Shown here: piece by piece, positions 43,606 to 55,442 of the stretch | Layout: each line of letters begins with the position of its first letter | Numbering within the stretch: the first letter of the stretch is position 1 | Origin: Incurvaria masculella | Lineage: Eukaryota > Arthropoda > Insecta > Lepidoptera > Incurvariidae | DNA length: 64,000 nt | Direction: 5' to 3' | Assembly: GCA_946894095.1 (NCBI GenBank) | Contig: OX335642.1 | Coordinates: 12,597,021 to 12,661,020, forward strand | Notes under the pieces: model-generated | The model's database searches: none | Seen by the model: the letters and a program-made list of their open reading frames with translations, nothing else | Told to the model about the DNA's origin: nothing | Program-made: the position numbers and the translations under genes

Positions 43606-43668
43606 AAAATGGCAGATCCTACAAAAATAAAGGATATTTTACAAATGTTCTCCAACGACCGCTTGAAG
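43606..43668 (+). other. Candidate short first coding exon (speculative)
   Basis: 'acacaaaATGGCAGATCC' is a strong insect start context, opening the 20-codon frame 'MADPTKIKDILQMFSNDRLK' to TGA. A possible splice donor 'GAAGTGACTG' lies at its end. No downstream exon was identified. The overlapping minus-strand frame (43476-43850, 124 residues) has no recognised domain. This may equally be chance. Confidence 0.15.
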
Positions 43669-44657
43669 TGACTGACAGTTGAGTGGTGCCATCTGCCGCT
43701 GGTCTGATCATCGATAAAGGAGAAAAATGATCTGACATCAATTACATTCCGATTTTTAAATAAGGTGTTTTTAAAGGTGGTGAACAGAAGTAAACTTATT
43801 TCTTTTTTTAATTTGAACCTAAAATACAAGCGAAAATTGTTAGGTGACATTGGATTAGGTCAGTCGGGCCGGGTTTTGTTAGGATAGGTTTTTTAGGTAA
43901 GATTTTCTACTATTACTATGATTTAAAAATGTCGTGCATGTGCAAAGAAAGCGTTTTAATCATGTATTATTGAAGAAATCTTCAGTCAAATCAAATATTC
44001 TTTAGTCCACAATAAAGTTAGTGAAATGAGATTTTTAACTTTTTAAAGTTAATTATGTATTGAAAGGCACTTAATATTCATTGTCTACATTCATATCCTC
44101 TAGCCGACCTTCCCCTTCTTTATCGAACTCATGTCGACTCAAATTAACTTGCCAGATACGTCCAATTTAGCGCCAGCGGACTACATCACATATTAACGAC
44201 CCATCGCGCCGAGCAATATCCGTAGCCGCACTATATTAACATAATTATACTTCAGGGGACTTCTTAATTAAAAAAGATTAATTTTCACAAGCGTGTCAGA
44301 TGGAAAATCAACCAGATAAAAGAGGGAGGAAAATAAATTAAAGAGTTGCGTAGGAGCGTAATGGAGCTAATTTGACAGATGATAATGTTAATAACACAGC
44401 TTAATGAAGTCCTAACATTTCAAGATCATATGAATGGCGTAAGCTCAGCTGATTTCCACAAGTAAATTGTAGAGGACGCATTCATATTTCTAGTTTGATA
44501 GTTCTTTTTTTAACACCCGACATATCATAGAGATAAAATATGCATATTTGAATGACATTTAACCCCACAGTCGAATTTGCTTAACATTTCTCATAAATTA
44601 AAGCTCGACTTTGTTTGCTTGTTGTATAGGTTATATATATTATGTATAAGGAAAACT
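43669..44657. other. Unassigned, with a mixed-composition block at 44100-44420
   Basis: 44100-44420 matches no repeat in the window and has several homeodomain/TALE-like words (aattaacttg, ttaattaaaaaag, tttgacagatgataatg). It could be conserved non-coding DNA, but there is no direct support. Confidence 0.3.
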
Positions 44658-45012
44658 TATTGAACGAGCGTAGCGAAGGTTTCTGTTTCATGATTGGATA
44701 AAATGCTTACGTATGTCCGGCTACTCTCATCTACAGGTCTCATTTCTAAACCGATTCACGTGAAATTTTGTAAGCAGTTTCCATATTTTTATAGATATTT
44801 TTAGTCAAGCCAGTTTTAAAAAAAATTAAAAGGGCGGAGTAATTTTGTAAAAAAACTCAAATGTACATACCACATTGTTCGGTCGTTCTCTTCTACAGGT
44901 CGCATTTCTCAACCGATTCTCTTGAAATTTAGTCGAGCCAGTTTTTTTTTAATTCAAAATATTGTCATTTTTAAAATAAATTGTTGATAACTACAGACTC
45001 GCGAGGTCTACG
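44658..45012 (+). repeat. Unclassified repeat F, copy 2
   Basis: 'gcgtagcgaaggtttctgtt', 'tatgtccggctactctcatc', 'aaccgattcacgtgaaattt', 'gtaagcagtttccatatttt' and 'ctcgcgaggtctac'. It contains a partial internal duplication: a second block 'gtcgcatttctcaaccgatt' at 44898. Confidence 0.65.
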
Positions 45013-45483
45013 AAGAAAATCAAATCATAAAATATATCTGATTAGTGTTCAGGTGAGCACGTATAGGCGTTGTACTTATTGATCTACGAAATAAAATATT
45101 TCTCATGTTTTCATGCAAGCATGTGAAGCTGTGATATGTTAGATCTGCGACTCTATTACGAGTTACACACCAGTTCAAAGATTCCGTAACGACCGTAACA
45201 TATAGCAGTTGCTTGGCAGCGGTTGCATGTCGGCATGTTGGTCCTTAGTTACTCAACACCCGAGCTGGCGAACACGGGTTCGAAGCTCGTTTGTTTAGAT
45301 CGATCGATAACATCCGCTCTTGTGGTTCATTAAATACTTGGCTTGTATTATTGATCGTGTTTAAATAAATAAAAGTGATGAAACATTTAGGAATCGCCTG
45401 TGTACTTATCGAACTTAATTATGTGTTTTTTTTTGTTTCAAGTTTTTTAGTTTACTGTCTTTTGTTTAACTCACGGACTCAGC
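45013..45483. other. Mostly unassigned, weak tRNA-like stretch
   Basis: 45240-45297 contains 'acacgggttcgaagctcgt', which could fold as a T arm. The remainder of a cloverleaf is not convincing, so it is at most a tRNA-derived fragment. Confidence 0.3.
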
Positions 45484-45645
45484 ATGAGCGCGCTGTGCTT
45501 ACAAGACGAACACAGCGTGGAGGTTAGAAGTCAACTCAAGTACTACTACTGCTAATTTGAAGAGACATGGAACATACCTACCCGATGATAAAACTTTTCG
45601 AATCGCTATAAGTACACAGTTTATGTGTATACCGAGCTTGATAAA
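45484..45645 (-). repeat. Unclassified repeat family B, copy 4, minus strand
   Basis: 'gaggttagaagtcaactcaa', 'gatgataaaacttttcgaat' and 'cgctataagtacacagttta' are the reverse complement of 31510-31640. Confidence 0.7.
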
Positions 45646-46603
45646 TGTGAAATGCGTTTTTTGTAAAATCGTTATGTTTTATTTAGTTTTCCAAAAAGAA
45701 AACTCGCCTTGAAGCCATGTTTACCTTGTGCGTTTGTAGATTGCGAGGTGAACGGACGTAACAACTAGGATAAATACCCATTTTGCTTTTAAATAAGGCA
45801 TGGCCCACTAATTCTTTGTTGATCATATTTCTTACCTTTTTAAGTAAAACTTGAAACATGACTAACTTGACAGATTATTATTTGGAAGCTACATGTCGAT
45901 TTAGATTTGTTGTTGAGTAAAATAAAAACTTTCAGTACATTTTTCATGAAACCATTCGGGTTTGTTGTGTCAGTTGACTCTGTGTGTTATTACATTCTAA
46001 GTCTAAGATTAAATAGTTAAATAAAAATAAATCTCAAATTCATTCACGTTTCAAGTTTTTAACGCAATTCATTAAAAAATCTATAAATGTAACATTTTGT
46101 TATTTTATTTTGTAAATAGAAAAAAGTGTACTTTCAACTGTCTCGAGCAGGACACTGAACTCTGAGCCTAAATATTTGGCAATGCGTGGGCTGATTTAGT
46201 AGTACTTATTCCGTAAGGCGTCGAGTGACTAAAGAGAAATCTCACCTCGCTACAGAAAATGCAACATAAGTACAAGTAAAAGTAATGCACAAGGCAATGA
46301 GTCTGTTTCTTGTAGCAAGGCGGGTCGAACTATGTAGCTAACTTTGAACGTGTGCGACCTAGGGACGTGAGGAATGCTAAAGAGCTAATATCGATAGATT
46401 TTAACCATACAACTTATGCCTTTTGACAATAAGCTTAAAACTTGTATCAAAAAATTTCATATATATTTTTTCAGATACATCTTTTACTTATTTATTTAAT
46501 CCTTTTCCTTTCCAAGTTTAGTGTTAAGTTTTTTAAATGTTTTTTATACGACTCTATTAATTCTTGTAGCGTGCATACATTGCGTGTTTAGCTCACTTTA
46601 CGG
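45646..46603. other. No feature recognised
   Basis: No gene or shared repeat seen. Confidence 0.4.
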
Positions 46604-46812
46604 TTTTATGGAACCTGACAAGCATGGCTAATACCACACCTCTACGGTCATTATATTAGCCCCATACATCACATTCCCGAGGGTATTAGGTGTCATGCCA
46701 GGACCTTCCCTTTATGAGCACTGCTACAATAAACTAGATGGAAAACACGGACAATTTTTCATTGTCCTATCAACCATTGTTCCAACCAATACGGTGGATT
46801 AACCCTACCAGC
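46604..46812 (-). mobile_element. SINE 3' half, minus strand
   Basis: 'acaagcatggctaataccac', 'gtcattatattagccccata', 'gtcatgccaggaccttccct', 'tagatggaaaacacggacaa' and 'gtggattaaccctaccagc'. Head missing. Confidence 0.8.
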
Positions 46813-47534
46813 ATTTAGATTGAATTAATGCAATCACATTTGAATCTCGATTGGTTTTTAATTATAATGTGAACAAAGCCTTCAACTAAAACACAGTTAA
46901 TCGATATCTATTAACGTGTTTGCACCGCCCTAAATACGCCGAGGAAGGGCCGACAAAACAAAAATAAAATTAACCGCCGCGCAACAGGCGCTCGTTCTTA
47001 AGTATTTTTTATTTTTATTTTCACATTGAAGCTTTCGTCCTGTTGCCCGCAGGATAAAACTCACGACCTTCCTTAATTCCTGCGACTACTTATACAATTA
47101 GTGTTACCGTGCTGCAACATGGAACGCTCAGACGGGGTTTAGCTATGTATATTCGCCGTTTCGTAGATCGACCACCGTATAGAGGTTAGGCAATATCTTC
47201 CTGGCATTCATACGATACACATTACGTACGTCTTTACGTTTTAACGTTTCGGCTGAATGGGACAAGATTCGATTAAAAATATATTTTTGCATCGTTGTTT
47301 CTATACCATAGCACGTCCTGATGAATGAACGGTTAATTTGACTTTTTATGTAAATTATGTGTTTCTGTCATCTTTTTAAATTTATCGGGTGATCTGTATT
47401 TTTCTGTAACCAAATTTTGGCTGACTTGCAAGTGAAACCGTTTAACTTATTTTAACATATACTTTAATTAAATACTAAATTTTTATGTTCATTTATTATA
47501 TGTTTTACTATGTTCTGTGGCTTTATTTTCCGCC
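46813..47534. other. No feature recognised
   Basis: No gene or shared repeat seen. Confidence 0.4.
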
Positions 47535-47903
47535 TTAAGGCTGTTCCGACCCATATAAAGTTGTTTGCAGACATAACGCAAAAACTATTGCACTTTAAGC
47601 CACGAATTGATAATAAAAGTTTAATATTAGTCATATTACTTGCAGCGAAAACAATTTCACAATTTCAGGATTATTGGTTTTGTTACAATTTATTGAAATA
47701 ATTTTTTTATTTAACAGCGCCATCTAACGGTGTAAAACTACTAATCGGCAATTACAACGAAACCATTAAACCTGAAATTGTGAATATGTTTTCGCTGCAA
47801 CTACTATGGCTATATTTAATATTTTTGACGAATGTGTGCCTTAAAGTGCAATACTTTTTGCGTTCTGTGTAAAAAAACATTGTATGGGTCGGAACATCCT
47901 TAA
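47535..47903 (-). mobile_element. TTAA-flanked MITE, copy 2 (inverted relative to copy 1)
   Basis: TTAA at 47535-47538 and 47900-47903 brackets a 361-bp element, the reverse complement of 7535-7883. Its ends are 'ggctgttccgacccatataa' and 'atgggtcggaacatcc', with 'taacagcgccatctaacggt' in the centre. Non-coding; frame 47510-47701 is spurious. Confidence 0.88.
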
Positions 47904-48804
47904 GTATCCGTAGGTCTTGCAAACAAAGTATTTTAAAAATTCGCCAACGACTTTTATCTTCATAAATTTAGATCTTTTGCAGATTAACTCGATCAAATGG
48001 CTCGTGCCTGTTTCCTCGGTCAAATTGAGAAATATTTTTCTGAAATGTTGTACATAAAAAAAAAAACATCTGAGAGCCACATCTGTACGTTTGAGTTTGA
48101 TTTTATAACTTATCTTATATGCATGATATACGTCTTTTTGTATTTAAATACAAATTTATAAACGCGTGAATGTATCAAAAAAACAAAAACGTACAGACGT
48201 AGCTCTCAGTTGATTAATTTAATGTACACAATATTGGAAAAATATTTCTTAGATTGACTGAGGAATCAGTCATTAGCCATTGTATGGATCACCTCATTAT
48301 CCTCACACGGGTAAGTCATGACTAAACAACCACACTGCATAATTCGTCAAGCTCCAATTCTCGCCTGCCAAATTCGCAGGATTACAGGATATTATGTATG
48401 TATATTTAATGATGACGTAGTTAAAGTGGCGTTTCCCCGTAAAAGCGCTCATACGTACGTTACTCAGGTAACTTAACAATTAAGATCTGTTTCAGCTTCG
48501 CGAAACATCTTTTACTGCGGAAAATAATTAAATTAGCAATTAACGAGCTCTGAAATCGCTGAAGCAAATTATTTGTAACCCTGTTGTCTGATAGAATCTT
48601 TCGCATGGATTTGTATTTCTATATCTACAATTGTCTTGATTATATCTTGCTCTTATGACGAGGCATATTGCAAAACCGTTCTTAACTTTACATAATATTA
48701 TAGTAATTATGAGATTCAACGGTATTTTATAATTTCATGTCGTTCAAAAACATTAAAGATAAATTGATGGTGTAGCTAAAAATGAAACAATAACGCTCTA
48801 GATC
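47904..48804. other. No feature recognised
   Basis: No gene or shared repeat seen. Confidence 0.4.
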
Positions 48805-48930
48805 ATGGGGCCTTCCCGCACTCGGTGCCCATGGATGAGATTTTTTATCTCGTCTGATGGGCACCAGGGTTGTCGGGGGCCCCCGGCACTGCTGCAATCC
48901 CGTCTCGACTGCTCCTGGACGGTTTTCATT
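48805..48930 (+). mobile_element. LINE ('WDVT' family) 3' tail only
   Basis: 'actcggtgcccatggatgag' through 'tatctcgtctgatgggcacc' matches the end of the LINE at 15011-15056. It has the same 9-bp hairpin arms (48824-48832 and 48857-48865), followed by a further 60 GC-rich bases. Confidence 0.65.
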
Positions 48931-49226
48931 TTAGCTAGTACGTATTTAATTCTTGTTTTTGAAATAGTTTTTAGTAAATTTTTATGTATTTAATCGATAC
49001 GACATTACCGTTATCGCAATAATTTATTTTCAACAACATCTACATTTGAAGCATTATAATCAAATTTTAAAAATAATGTGAAAAGGATTCGAACCTGCTT
49101 TTTGGTTGTAAAAAATATGATTACAATGCTACATATGTAGACATCGCTGAAACTGAAATTAAATAACGTTCTCATTCTTTGTCAAAACTTTTTTAACACT
49201 TTAATTTGCCTAATTTGATCAATCAA

Positions 49227-49550
49227 AGGTCGGCTCGGTGCTCAAGGGCTCGTGGACTTGCCGTCCATACAAAAGGTCATGGGGTTCAAATATCCGCGCC
49301 ATTCATGCACCACTTTCTTTCTCTTTCTGAGTTGGATAAGTACATTTCGTTACGAATGCGAGCTGATTCATGGTTCGGAATTCAGGCAAAATCTACTAGG
49401 GAAGAGGCCCCTACTGGATTACGGGTTAGGCCGCCCTGGTTGATGCCATCGCATTCGATAAAAAGATGGCCGAAACGGCAATGAAAAATACTTACATAAC
49501 TCCTTCGGAAATGCGGTGTGTTAGGTAGTATTAGCCGTACTACAATCCAT
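49227..49550 (+). mobile_element. SINE, tRNA-derived head, internally deleted
   Basis: Head 'gctcaagggctcgtggactt' with B-box relic 'ggggttcaaatatccgcgcc', then 'atgcaccactttctttctct', 'acgaatgcgagctgattcat', 'gatggccgaaacggcaatga' and 'ccttcggaaatgcggtgtgt'. About 90 bp around the 'gttttccatccag' block is deleted. Confidence 0.85.
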
Positions 49551-49599
49551 CACAAATACAAAACAATTCAAAAGGAACGTGTCTTCAATTTCACTTGGA

Positions 49600-49850
49600 A
49601 GTGTCGTAAATTTCCGGAAGATTTAACTTAATTTCTGATTTAATTGCTTATTTTCATTGAGGCTCTGAGCGGCGCGACGGCGGCGGCGGCGCGAGGAGGG
49701 ATGCGGGGGGATATGCAAATCGGATAACGGGATGATATCCAAATGGATTGCGAAGATTAGAATTACGAGGGAACAATAACGGAAGTACTGGCGCTTCCAA
49801 ATATAATTGCCGTTTCGTTTAGAGCGGGTATTTTTAAGGTTTTCAGCTTT
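49600..49850. promoter_or_regulatory. Possible enhancer-like non-repetitive block
   Basis: A short (CGG)n-rich core at 49672-49695 is followed by a perfect POU octamer ATGCAAAT (49713-49720), 'cggataacgggatgatatcc' and a Sox-type AACAAT (49772-49777). It does not match any repeat family here. Function is inference from motif content only. Confidence 0.2.
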
Positions 49851-50156
49851 CAAATTTGCGTGTATTATGCTTAAACTGCGGGCTGTGCTGCGGGCCAATT
49901 GCTTAGCCGTATCGTCTGCGGTCTCTGTCGTCAGAAATGATATTTTTATACCTATTTCACTCATTTGCACGAATTCACTCTCGCAGTTTTTACATGGATC
50001 CCGTTCATGTAAAACTATACATAGATTACGACATGAATTATAACTATATGGTTAAGTGCGCCCGGATATGCTCTAGCATTGATAATAAGACGGAAGCTGA
50101 AACAATTGAAATTGGTTCACGTTTTTCTTTTAGCTCAATGTACTTAAACAAATAAA

Positions 50157-50345
50157 CAGGTCATGGTTAATATCAGGGCAGAGGTCTGGGTTCAAATCCT
50201 CGATGCACCACTTTCTTTCTCATTCTGAGTTGGATAAGTGCATTTCGTTACGAATGAGAGCTGCTAAATGTTTCGAAACCCATGTAAGACTGTACATAGG
50301 TCCCCTTTCCCTACTAGGTGGTAGGGTTTAAGTCCGCCCGATTGT
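50157..50345 (+). mobile_element. SINE, tRNA-type, 3' truncated
   Basis: 'agaggtctgggttcaaatcc' (B box), 'atgcaccactttctttctca', 'tttcgttacgaatgagagct' and 'ccctactaggtggtagggtt' to 'aagtccgcccg'. The 3' half is absent. Confidence 0.82.
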
Positions 50346-50634
50346 GACTTAATTATATACACGAAATTTTAACTCACCGATATTTAAGAAAATTTCGCCC
50401 TTTTTGAGAATTTCAGCCCTCACCTGGAATCAAGAAAATTTTATTATTAAAAATTAAAAGTATATATTTAACAAATAATTTATTATTAAAATATTTAAGT
50501 GTAAATAAGGATTGGTAGCAACCGTAGCTTTCTGGAAAACCATGTGGAAAACTAATGCGAATGTTATGTTTTGCTGGTTCGGGTCCAGCCTTGTAGTCTA
50601 TTCATAAATTAGTTATGTTTGCAGAGCTCTTACT

Positions 50635-50725
50635 TAATTCGCGGTCGATTATACATACATACATAACACATTCTTCGAAAAAAGGGACGTACTTGCTTAG
50701 TACGAAAAAGTATATTTAAGTACAC
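50635..50725 (+). repeat. Unclassified repeat E, copy 2
   Basis: 'attcgcggtcgattatacat' and 'cgtacttgcttagtacgaaa' match 40475-40565. Confidence 0.6.
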
Positions 50726-50766
50726 TTAAGTCCACTATTCTGTTGGTGTTACGGTTTAGCAAAGCG

Positions 50767-50994
50767 AAAAACCAGCCAAGTGCGAGTCGGACTCGCACAC
50801 GAAGGGTTCCGTACCATCGATCAAGATTTAATACAATAAATTAAATTTCTTGTATGGGGGCGCCCTTTAATTTCAATATAATTGTTTTTATAGCAGCAAC
50901 AAAAATACACACTCTGTGAAAATTTCAACTATTAATCTATTACGGTTCATGAGATACAGTCCCGTTGTCACTCTTTGGTGACAACCCTAAAAAC
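50767..50994 (+). mobile_element. GTTCCG element, copy 5, microsatellite deleted
   Basis: The 5' palindrome 'gcgagtcggactcgc' is intact and the body is present, but after 'gagatacagtccc' the GACG tract and 'agcggaggcttagtaatagg' are missing, leaving 'gtcactctttggtgacaacc' and 'ctaaaaa'. Confidence 0.88.
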
Positions 50995-51534
50995 CAATAG
51001 CCTCGTCATTCCTCCTGTGTCTAAAAAAAATTCCACGCATAACGTCGATATAAATCCTACTTAATCTTCAAGTCACGGGAACCCGAAATGTCAGAAAATC
51101 TAGCAATAACATAAAAACTGAGACCTAGAAATAATCTAAAAGTATCCAGTTTGACATTCATAGTCACCCTTCAAAACACTCCTATACGAAATGCATAATA
51201 ATATATTCATCTTAAATGTTATGAATTAAGGCAAGCGTCTCCCCCCAAAGTGTCATTTAAATACCTCGGTGACATATTTACAGCACTTCAGTCCTAAATA
51301 CAAAAATAAAGCCGCCATCTTCACAACTGAAGATTTGTCACATTCTTTTCACTCTGTGGGACTATTACGCGGCAATATACGACACCGGGATCCGGTGACA
51401 CTGATGAGTATTTTAGACACACTGCATGTTTTCCCGTTCATGCATTTCGGAAGATACACCACCATTAAATATTCGTGACGCCAACGTAGAAAAATATTGA
51501 CAAAGTTGTGCCTTAAAATATCATGGGGACAGAG
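50995..51534. other. No feature recognised
   Basis: The 69-residue overlapping frames at 51269-51558 show no known domain. Confidence 0.35.
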
Positions 51535-51572
51535 TTTTTTAATGTAACTGGACATCAATAACAGAGTGGGCA
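51535..51572 (-). mobile_element. SINE tail stub
   Basis: 'ttttttaatgtaactggaca' followed by 'tcaata' is the minus-strand end of the SINE. It breaks off at the MITE boundary. Confidence 0.55.
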
Positions 51573-51910
51573 GTCTGAGTTCTCACCGAAATTGGCGTTT
51601 ACGGCAAACCGATCGACTGGCGTTTTCTCCAAACTCCATACAAGTTTTTACTAGATATTTTGTGGTTTTACTTCTTCAAGCTGTCAAAGTCAAACGCGGA
51701 CTTCCGATTTGTATGAAAACGCGGAGTGGACGTAAACGGCAACGTCGACGTATTTACGGCAACGTTGAGTAAGCTGTCAAATCAAGCTCGGACTCGCAAA
51801 TGTTAGTTCGCTTAACGCCCGCTGCGCGCGCTCTTCAATTTCTCCATACATTTGAAAACGCCAGTCGATCGGTTTGCCGTAACGCCAATTTAGGTGACAA
51901 CTTAGACTAC
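51573..51910 (-). mobile_element. MITE (family B), complete copy
   Basis: Ends 'attggcgtttacggcaaacc' and 'ggtttgccgtaacgccaatt' are inverted repeats. The interior reads as the reverse complement of 19653-19979 ('gatttgtatgaaaacgcgga', 'gcgaactaac' inverted). It is separated by 13 bp from the next, oppositely oriented copy. Confidence 0.9.
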
Positions 51911-51923
51911 TGGCTCAGAGCCC

Positions 51924-52258
51924 GTAGTCCCAACTGTCACCTAAATTGACGTTTACGGCAAACCGATCGAGTGGGTTTTCAAATGTATGGAGAAATTGAA
52001 GAGCGTGCGCAGTGGGCGTTAAGCGAACTAACATTTGCGAGTCCGAGTTTGATTTGACAGCTTACTCAACGTTGCCGAAAATACGTCGATGTTGCCCCTT
52101 ACACCCCGTCCGCGTTTTCATATAAATCGGAAGTCCGAGTTTGACTTTGGCAGCTTGAACAAGTAAAACCACAGGATATATAGTAAAGACTTGTATGGAG
52201 TTTGACGGTTTTATGGAACTTCGAAGTTCCGTGAACGCGTAGATGACAACTGGGATAA
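51924..52258 (+). mobile_element. MITE (family B), complete copy
   Basis: Same orientation as 19653-19979: 'actgtcacctaaattgacgt', 'gcagtgggcgttaagcgaac', 'gcgagtccgagtttgatttg' and 'cttgtatggagtttgacggt' to 'gatgacaactggg'. The minus frame 52062-52364 is within it. Confidence 0.9.
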
Positions 52259-52335
52259 TGAATGTAGTTTTTGAGAAATGGATTACGTTATTCCCAACTA
52301 AGGAATCATAAACTGGGCGTGGTAAGATATGCGCT

Positions 52336-52465
52336 TGGCCGGTTTTCATTTCTGCTTCGACCATAATTCATCCAATGCGCTGGAAGCGGGTGGGCTTAAT
52401 ACCATCACCTAGTAAGTAGGAAAGGGAACCTATAGGTATACATGGGTTCCGACCAATACAGAGAC
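52336..52465 (-). mobile_element. SINE middle part, minus strand
   Basis: 'ttttcatttctgcttcgacc', 'ataattcatccaatgcgctg', 'accatcacctagtaagtagg' and 'acatgggttccga' are reverse-complement SINE body. It may be the other half of the SINE interrupted at 51572. Confidence 0.6.
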
Positions 52466-52840
52466 CGGCACTCTAAACGAAAATTTACATTTGAAGCTCG
52501 GCTATGAATACGTGTTGAACATAGAACAATTAATTGCATTGAATGTGATAAGTATGTACAATGAACCGTAAAGCTACGACGCATTAAGTAACGAAAGAAA
52601 ACTGTAAAAAAACTACTTTATCAATATACTTAAAGGCTGGACTTTGACCAGTAAAATTACCGTTCACGGGAATTGCGTTTACCAATTTCGTCAGCGGCTG
52701 TATACCTATAATTTGGAACTCTCCTGCAGTCCCTCCTTCCGTAATCAACGCCTGCTACTAACACAGTGTTTAAGATTAAGCCTAAATTGATTTATCGTTT
52801 TACCTTAATTGCATACTCAGATGGTATGCACAAATGGCTT

Positions 52841-52926
52841 CACCCTATGTAGACGCCAAACATTGTAGTTTGATCCGCATACGTTTTCCTTGCAAAGGCG
52901 CCTACGGTGGCGCCGAGGGTGAAGCG
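52841..52926. mobile_element. About 85-bp mini-MITE, copy 2
   Basis: 'tcaccctatgtagacgcca' and 'tggcgccgagggtga' are inverted ends around 'catacgttttccttgcaaag'. Same element as 7227-7325. Confidence 0.65.
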
Positions 52927-53075
52927 CTTTGTACATCTTTAGGAACTAATGGGGATTTATTTCTATCTTCTTAATCAATACTGAAAATAAATGCAGGCAA
53001 TGCATAAATTCTGCAGAAACTGCATGTGCGAGGCTATTTACGAGAAATGCCTGGAAGATATTGTTACATAGCAAT

Positions 53076-53255
53076 ATGGCGACTGATGAAATATTTCCTT
53101 TATTTGACAAATATTTGTGTATAATACGTAAAAACAATAAGTTATTGCATTCTCGTTACAGAGAATTAAAGGAAAAGTCGACTCAAAGAGGACAAAACAT
53201 GAAAGATAACGAGGCCACCCATTATGTAATGCGGAAAAACATAGCGGTACGGTGA
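53076..53255 (+). other. Short lysine-rich open frame, 59 residues (doubtful)
   Basis: ATG at 53076 in 'gcaatATGGCGACTG' opens 'MATDEIFPLFDKYLCIIRKN' followed by a basic stretch with 'RYRELKEKSTQRG', to a TGA. A sequence like a splice acceptor ('ctcgttacag') lies inside. No recognised domain. Minus-strand frames overlap. I would not count it as a gene without transcript support. Confidence 0.15.
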
Positions 53256-53334
53256 AATAATAAGATTTAAAAAGAGAAAGTAAATATGTACATATAGTAT
53301 GTTCGACATAAAAATATAAAACAATACCCACACA

Positions 53335-53357
53335 CACGGAGATCGACGATCTCCGTG
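53335..53357. repeat. Short perfect palindrome
   Basis: 11-bp arms CACGGAGATCG and CGATCTCCGTG around a single A. Confidence 0.9.
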
Positions 53358-55442
53358 CCCAAACATGACATGTGTACCGAGAACAAATATTGCCGACAAA
53401 TGTCCGCTATAGCACAGTCCGTCTCCTGTGCACGCAAGCGTCCCTCTTTTTTCCCTGTGTTGATAGAATAAGAATGTCTACTGGAAAATAGTATATACTG
53501 ACTTTTTCATGGCAAATAAACAATAACTTTGAGGGTTCCGTTTATCAAAAGGAAAAAAGGAGCTCTTATAGTATCACTGTCTAGGCCACTCAAGGTCCAG
53601 ACCCTTTTTCTTGAAGTTAATATGAAATTCTATGGTCCCTTGGAACCGTACAAAAATAAAGCTTCTAAGTCAACGCGATCAAAAAATATTGCCATTTATG
53701 CCGCATGACACTCGCAAATAAACAGAAACCAATGGGGTACTTCCCGTTGACCTAGAATCGTTAAATTTGGCTAAAAATAAGGTCTCACAGCACACGTGAA
53801 AGAAAAAAACCGAAAATCTTTAATTTGTAGTTACTACATAACGGAAAGCGTTCAAACTAAGTATGTTAAATCTTAAACACTGTGTTAGTAGAAGGCATTG
53901 ATTACATGCGGAGGTATAAAACGAGGTATAAAGTAGTCCTTTTTAACAGATTTCTTGCTTTCATTAATGTATCCTTGCTATAAGGTCGAGTCTAAAAACA
54001 TATTTTCGTACGAAAACATTTTTGGCCTCAATTTAAAAGATGCTCTCGTTACCATTTAATAGAGGGACAAACTTCCGATGCATCGCTATTCCTGTTGACC
54101 AAAAAATCCGGTATTAGATTGCAAAGGAACCAGCGATATAACAAGACGGCGGTCCAGCGTATACAGTTTCGCATGTACACACTGAGGGCGCTTTTAAACA
54201 TAGAAGATGGACTGAATATTCAGAAACGTCCTCCTGTATGCAGTACGTGCCGTAACAAGCTTCAATATTCATGCGTGATTATCGCATGCAAACCTAACAG
54301 CCTGTACGGGATTATAGTGCCATACGGACACACTGTGATGGATCTCATCTGAGAAGCGCCCTGTACATGCTGCGTGATGATACAACGTACCGAAATTTGA
54401 TATCAAAATAATAATATCGCTTGGGTTGTTGTCTTTAAGACGAACACAAAAAAAGCACATGTTTTTTACTTTCATACAAATCCTTGAAGCCGGGAAAAAA
54501 TAAAGGGCTTATCTTGTTAGTAGTTATCTAGCATTCATCTTGTTGTTATTCACAAGGAATAGCAAATAATTGAAATTATAATTTAAAACACAATTCGAAG
54601 TGATCGAACGAAGTGCAATTCATAGCAACAATTTCATTGATTACGTAATTGTTTTCATTTTATTTTATGCATTACGCTTCATAATTAGTTTAGCGCTACT
54701 AAATAGACATTTACGAAACACAACATCCATTTGGTAATGGTAAGTTTCATCCTATCTGTAAAGCTGAATCATTCTTACATCAATATACATGTTCAAACCA
54801 ACTATTATTTTTTGAGTCACAGAATGCGACACTACATGCTGTGGCTCAAAAAGTACCGTTTAGTTACTTAAAACAGTTATTATAAATGCAAACAAGATAC
54901 ATAGCTCCATTAGGCAAGATCTCCATATTTAGAAAATACATCATCTAATTGACAAAAAAAAAACTTTTAAATTTATTAAAATAAACGCGCTGATTTTAAT
55001 TTAAATCGTGTTCAAAAGTCATCTACATAAAGAGGTACGCTGAATCTACAAAGCAACGTGTACCCGTGTCCACATTTTATAGAAAGTTAGTTATTCCATG
55101 GATTATCTTTCAGATATCAGAAATTTTCATTACAATATCATTTTATAATTTATCAAGAATCGAGTAGAAAATGTTATTCCCGACGGACTGTCTGCCGCGC
55201 ATATGTGACCAGCTGCGAAAGCGGTATACGATTAGAAAGAATAATAGGGTTATAGAATTTTGATAATAATCAATAAACAGCCCTTTGTAATATGACAGGA
55301 GAACAATGAGAATTTCTAAACAAAAGATTGGAGAACAATCATACTTTAACATGCTGCGATCATTTTATTTTGAAGTATAATAGTTCCATAACCCGAGAAA
55401 ACAAAAATAGCGAAACAATCGTAGTAATAGCATTGATCTTTG
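53358..55442. other. No feature recognised
   Basis: Over 2 kb without a shared repeat. The 85-residue plus frame at 54095-54352 contains 'CSTCRNKLQYSC', but no zinc-binding pattern that I can assign. The rest is AT-rich. Confidence 0.35.

Noticed and set aside
43476..43850. 124-residue minus-strand frame
   Set aside because: Phe/Ser/Lys-rich translation typical of AT-rich non-coding DNA, and no recognised domain.
45240..45297. Possible tRNA on the plus strand
   Set aside because: Only a T-arm-like stem is convincing; the other arms do not form.
54095..54352. Frame with several Cys residues as a zinc finger
   Set aside because: Cys spacing does not follow a known zinc-binding pattern and there are no His partners at the right distance.
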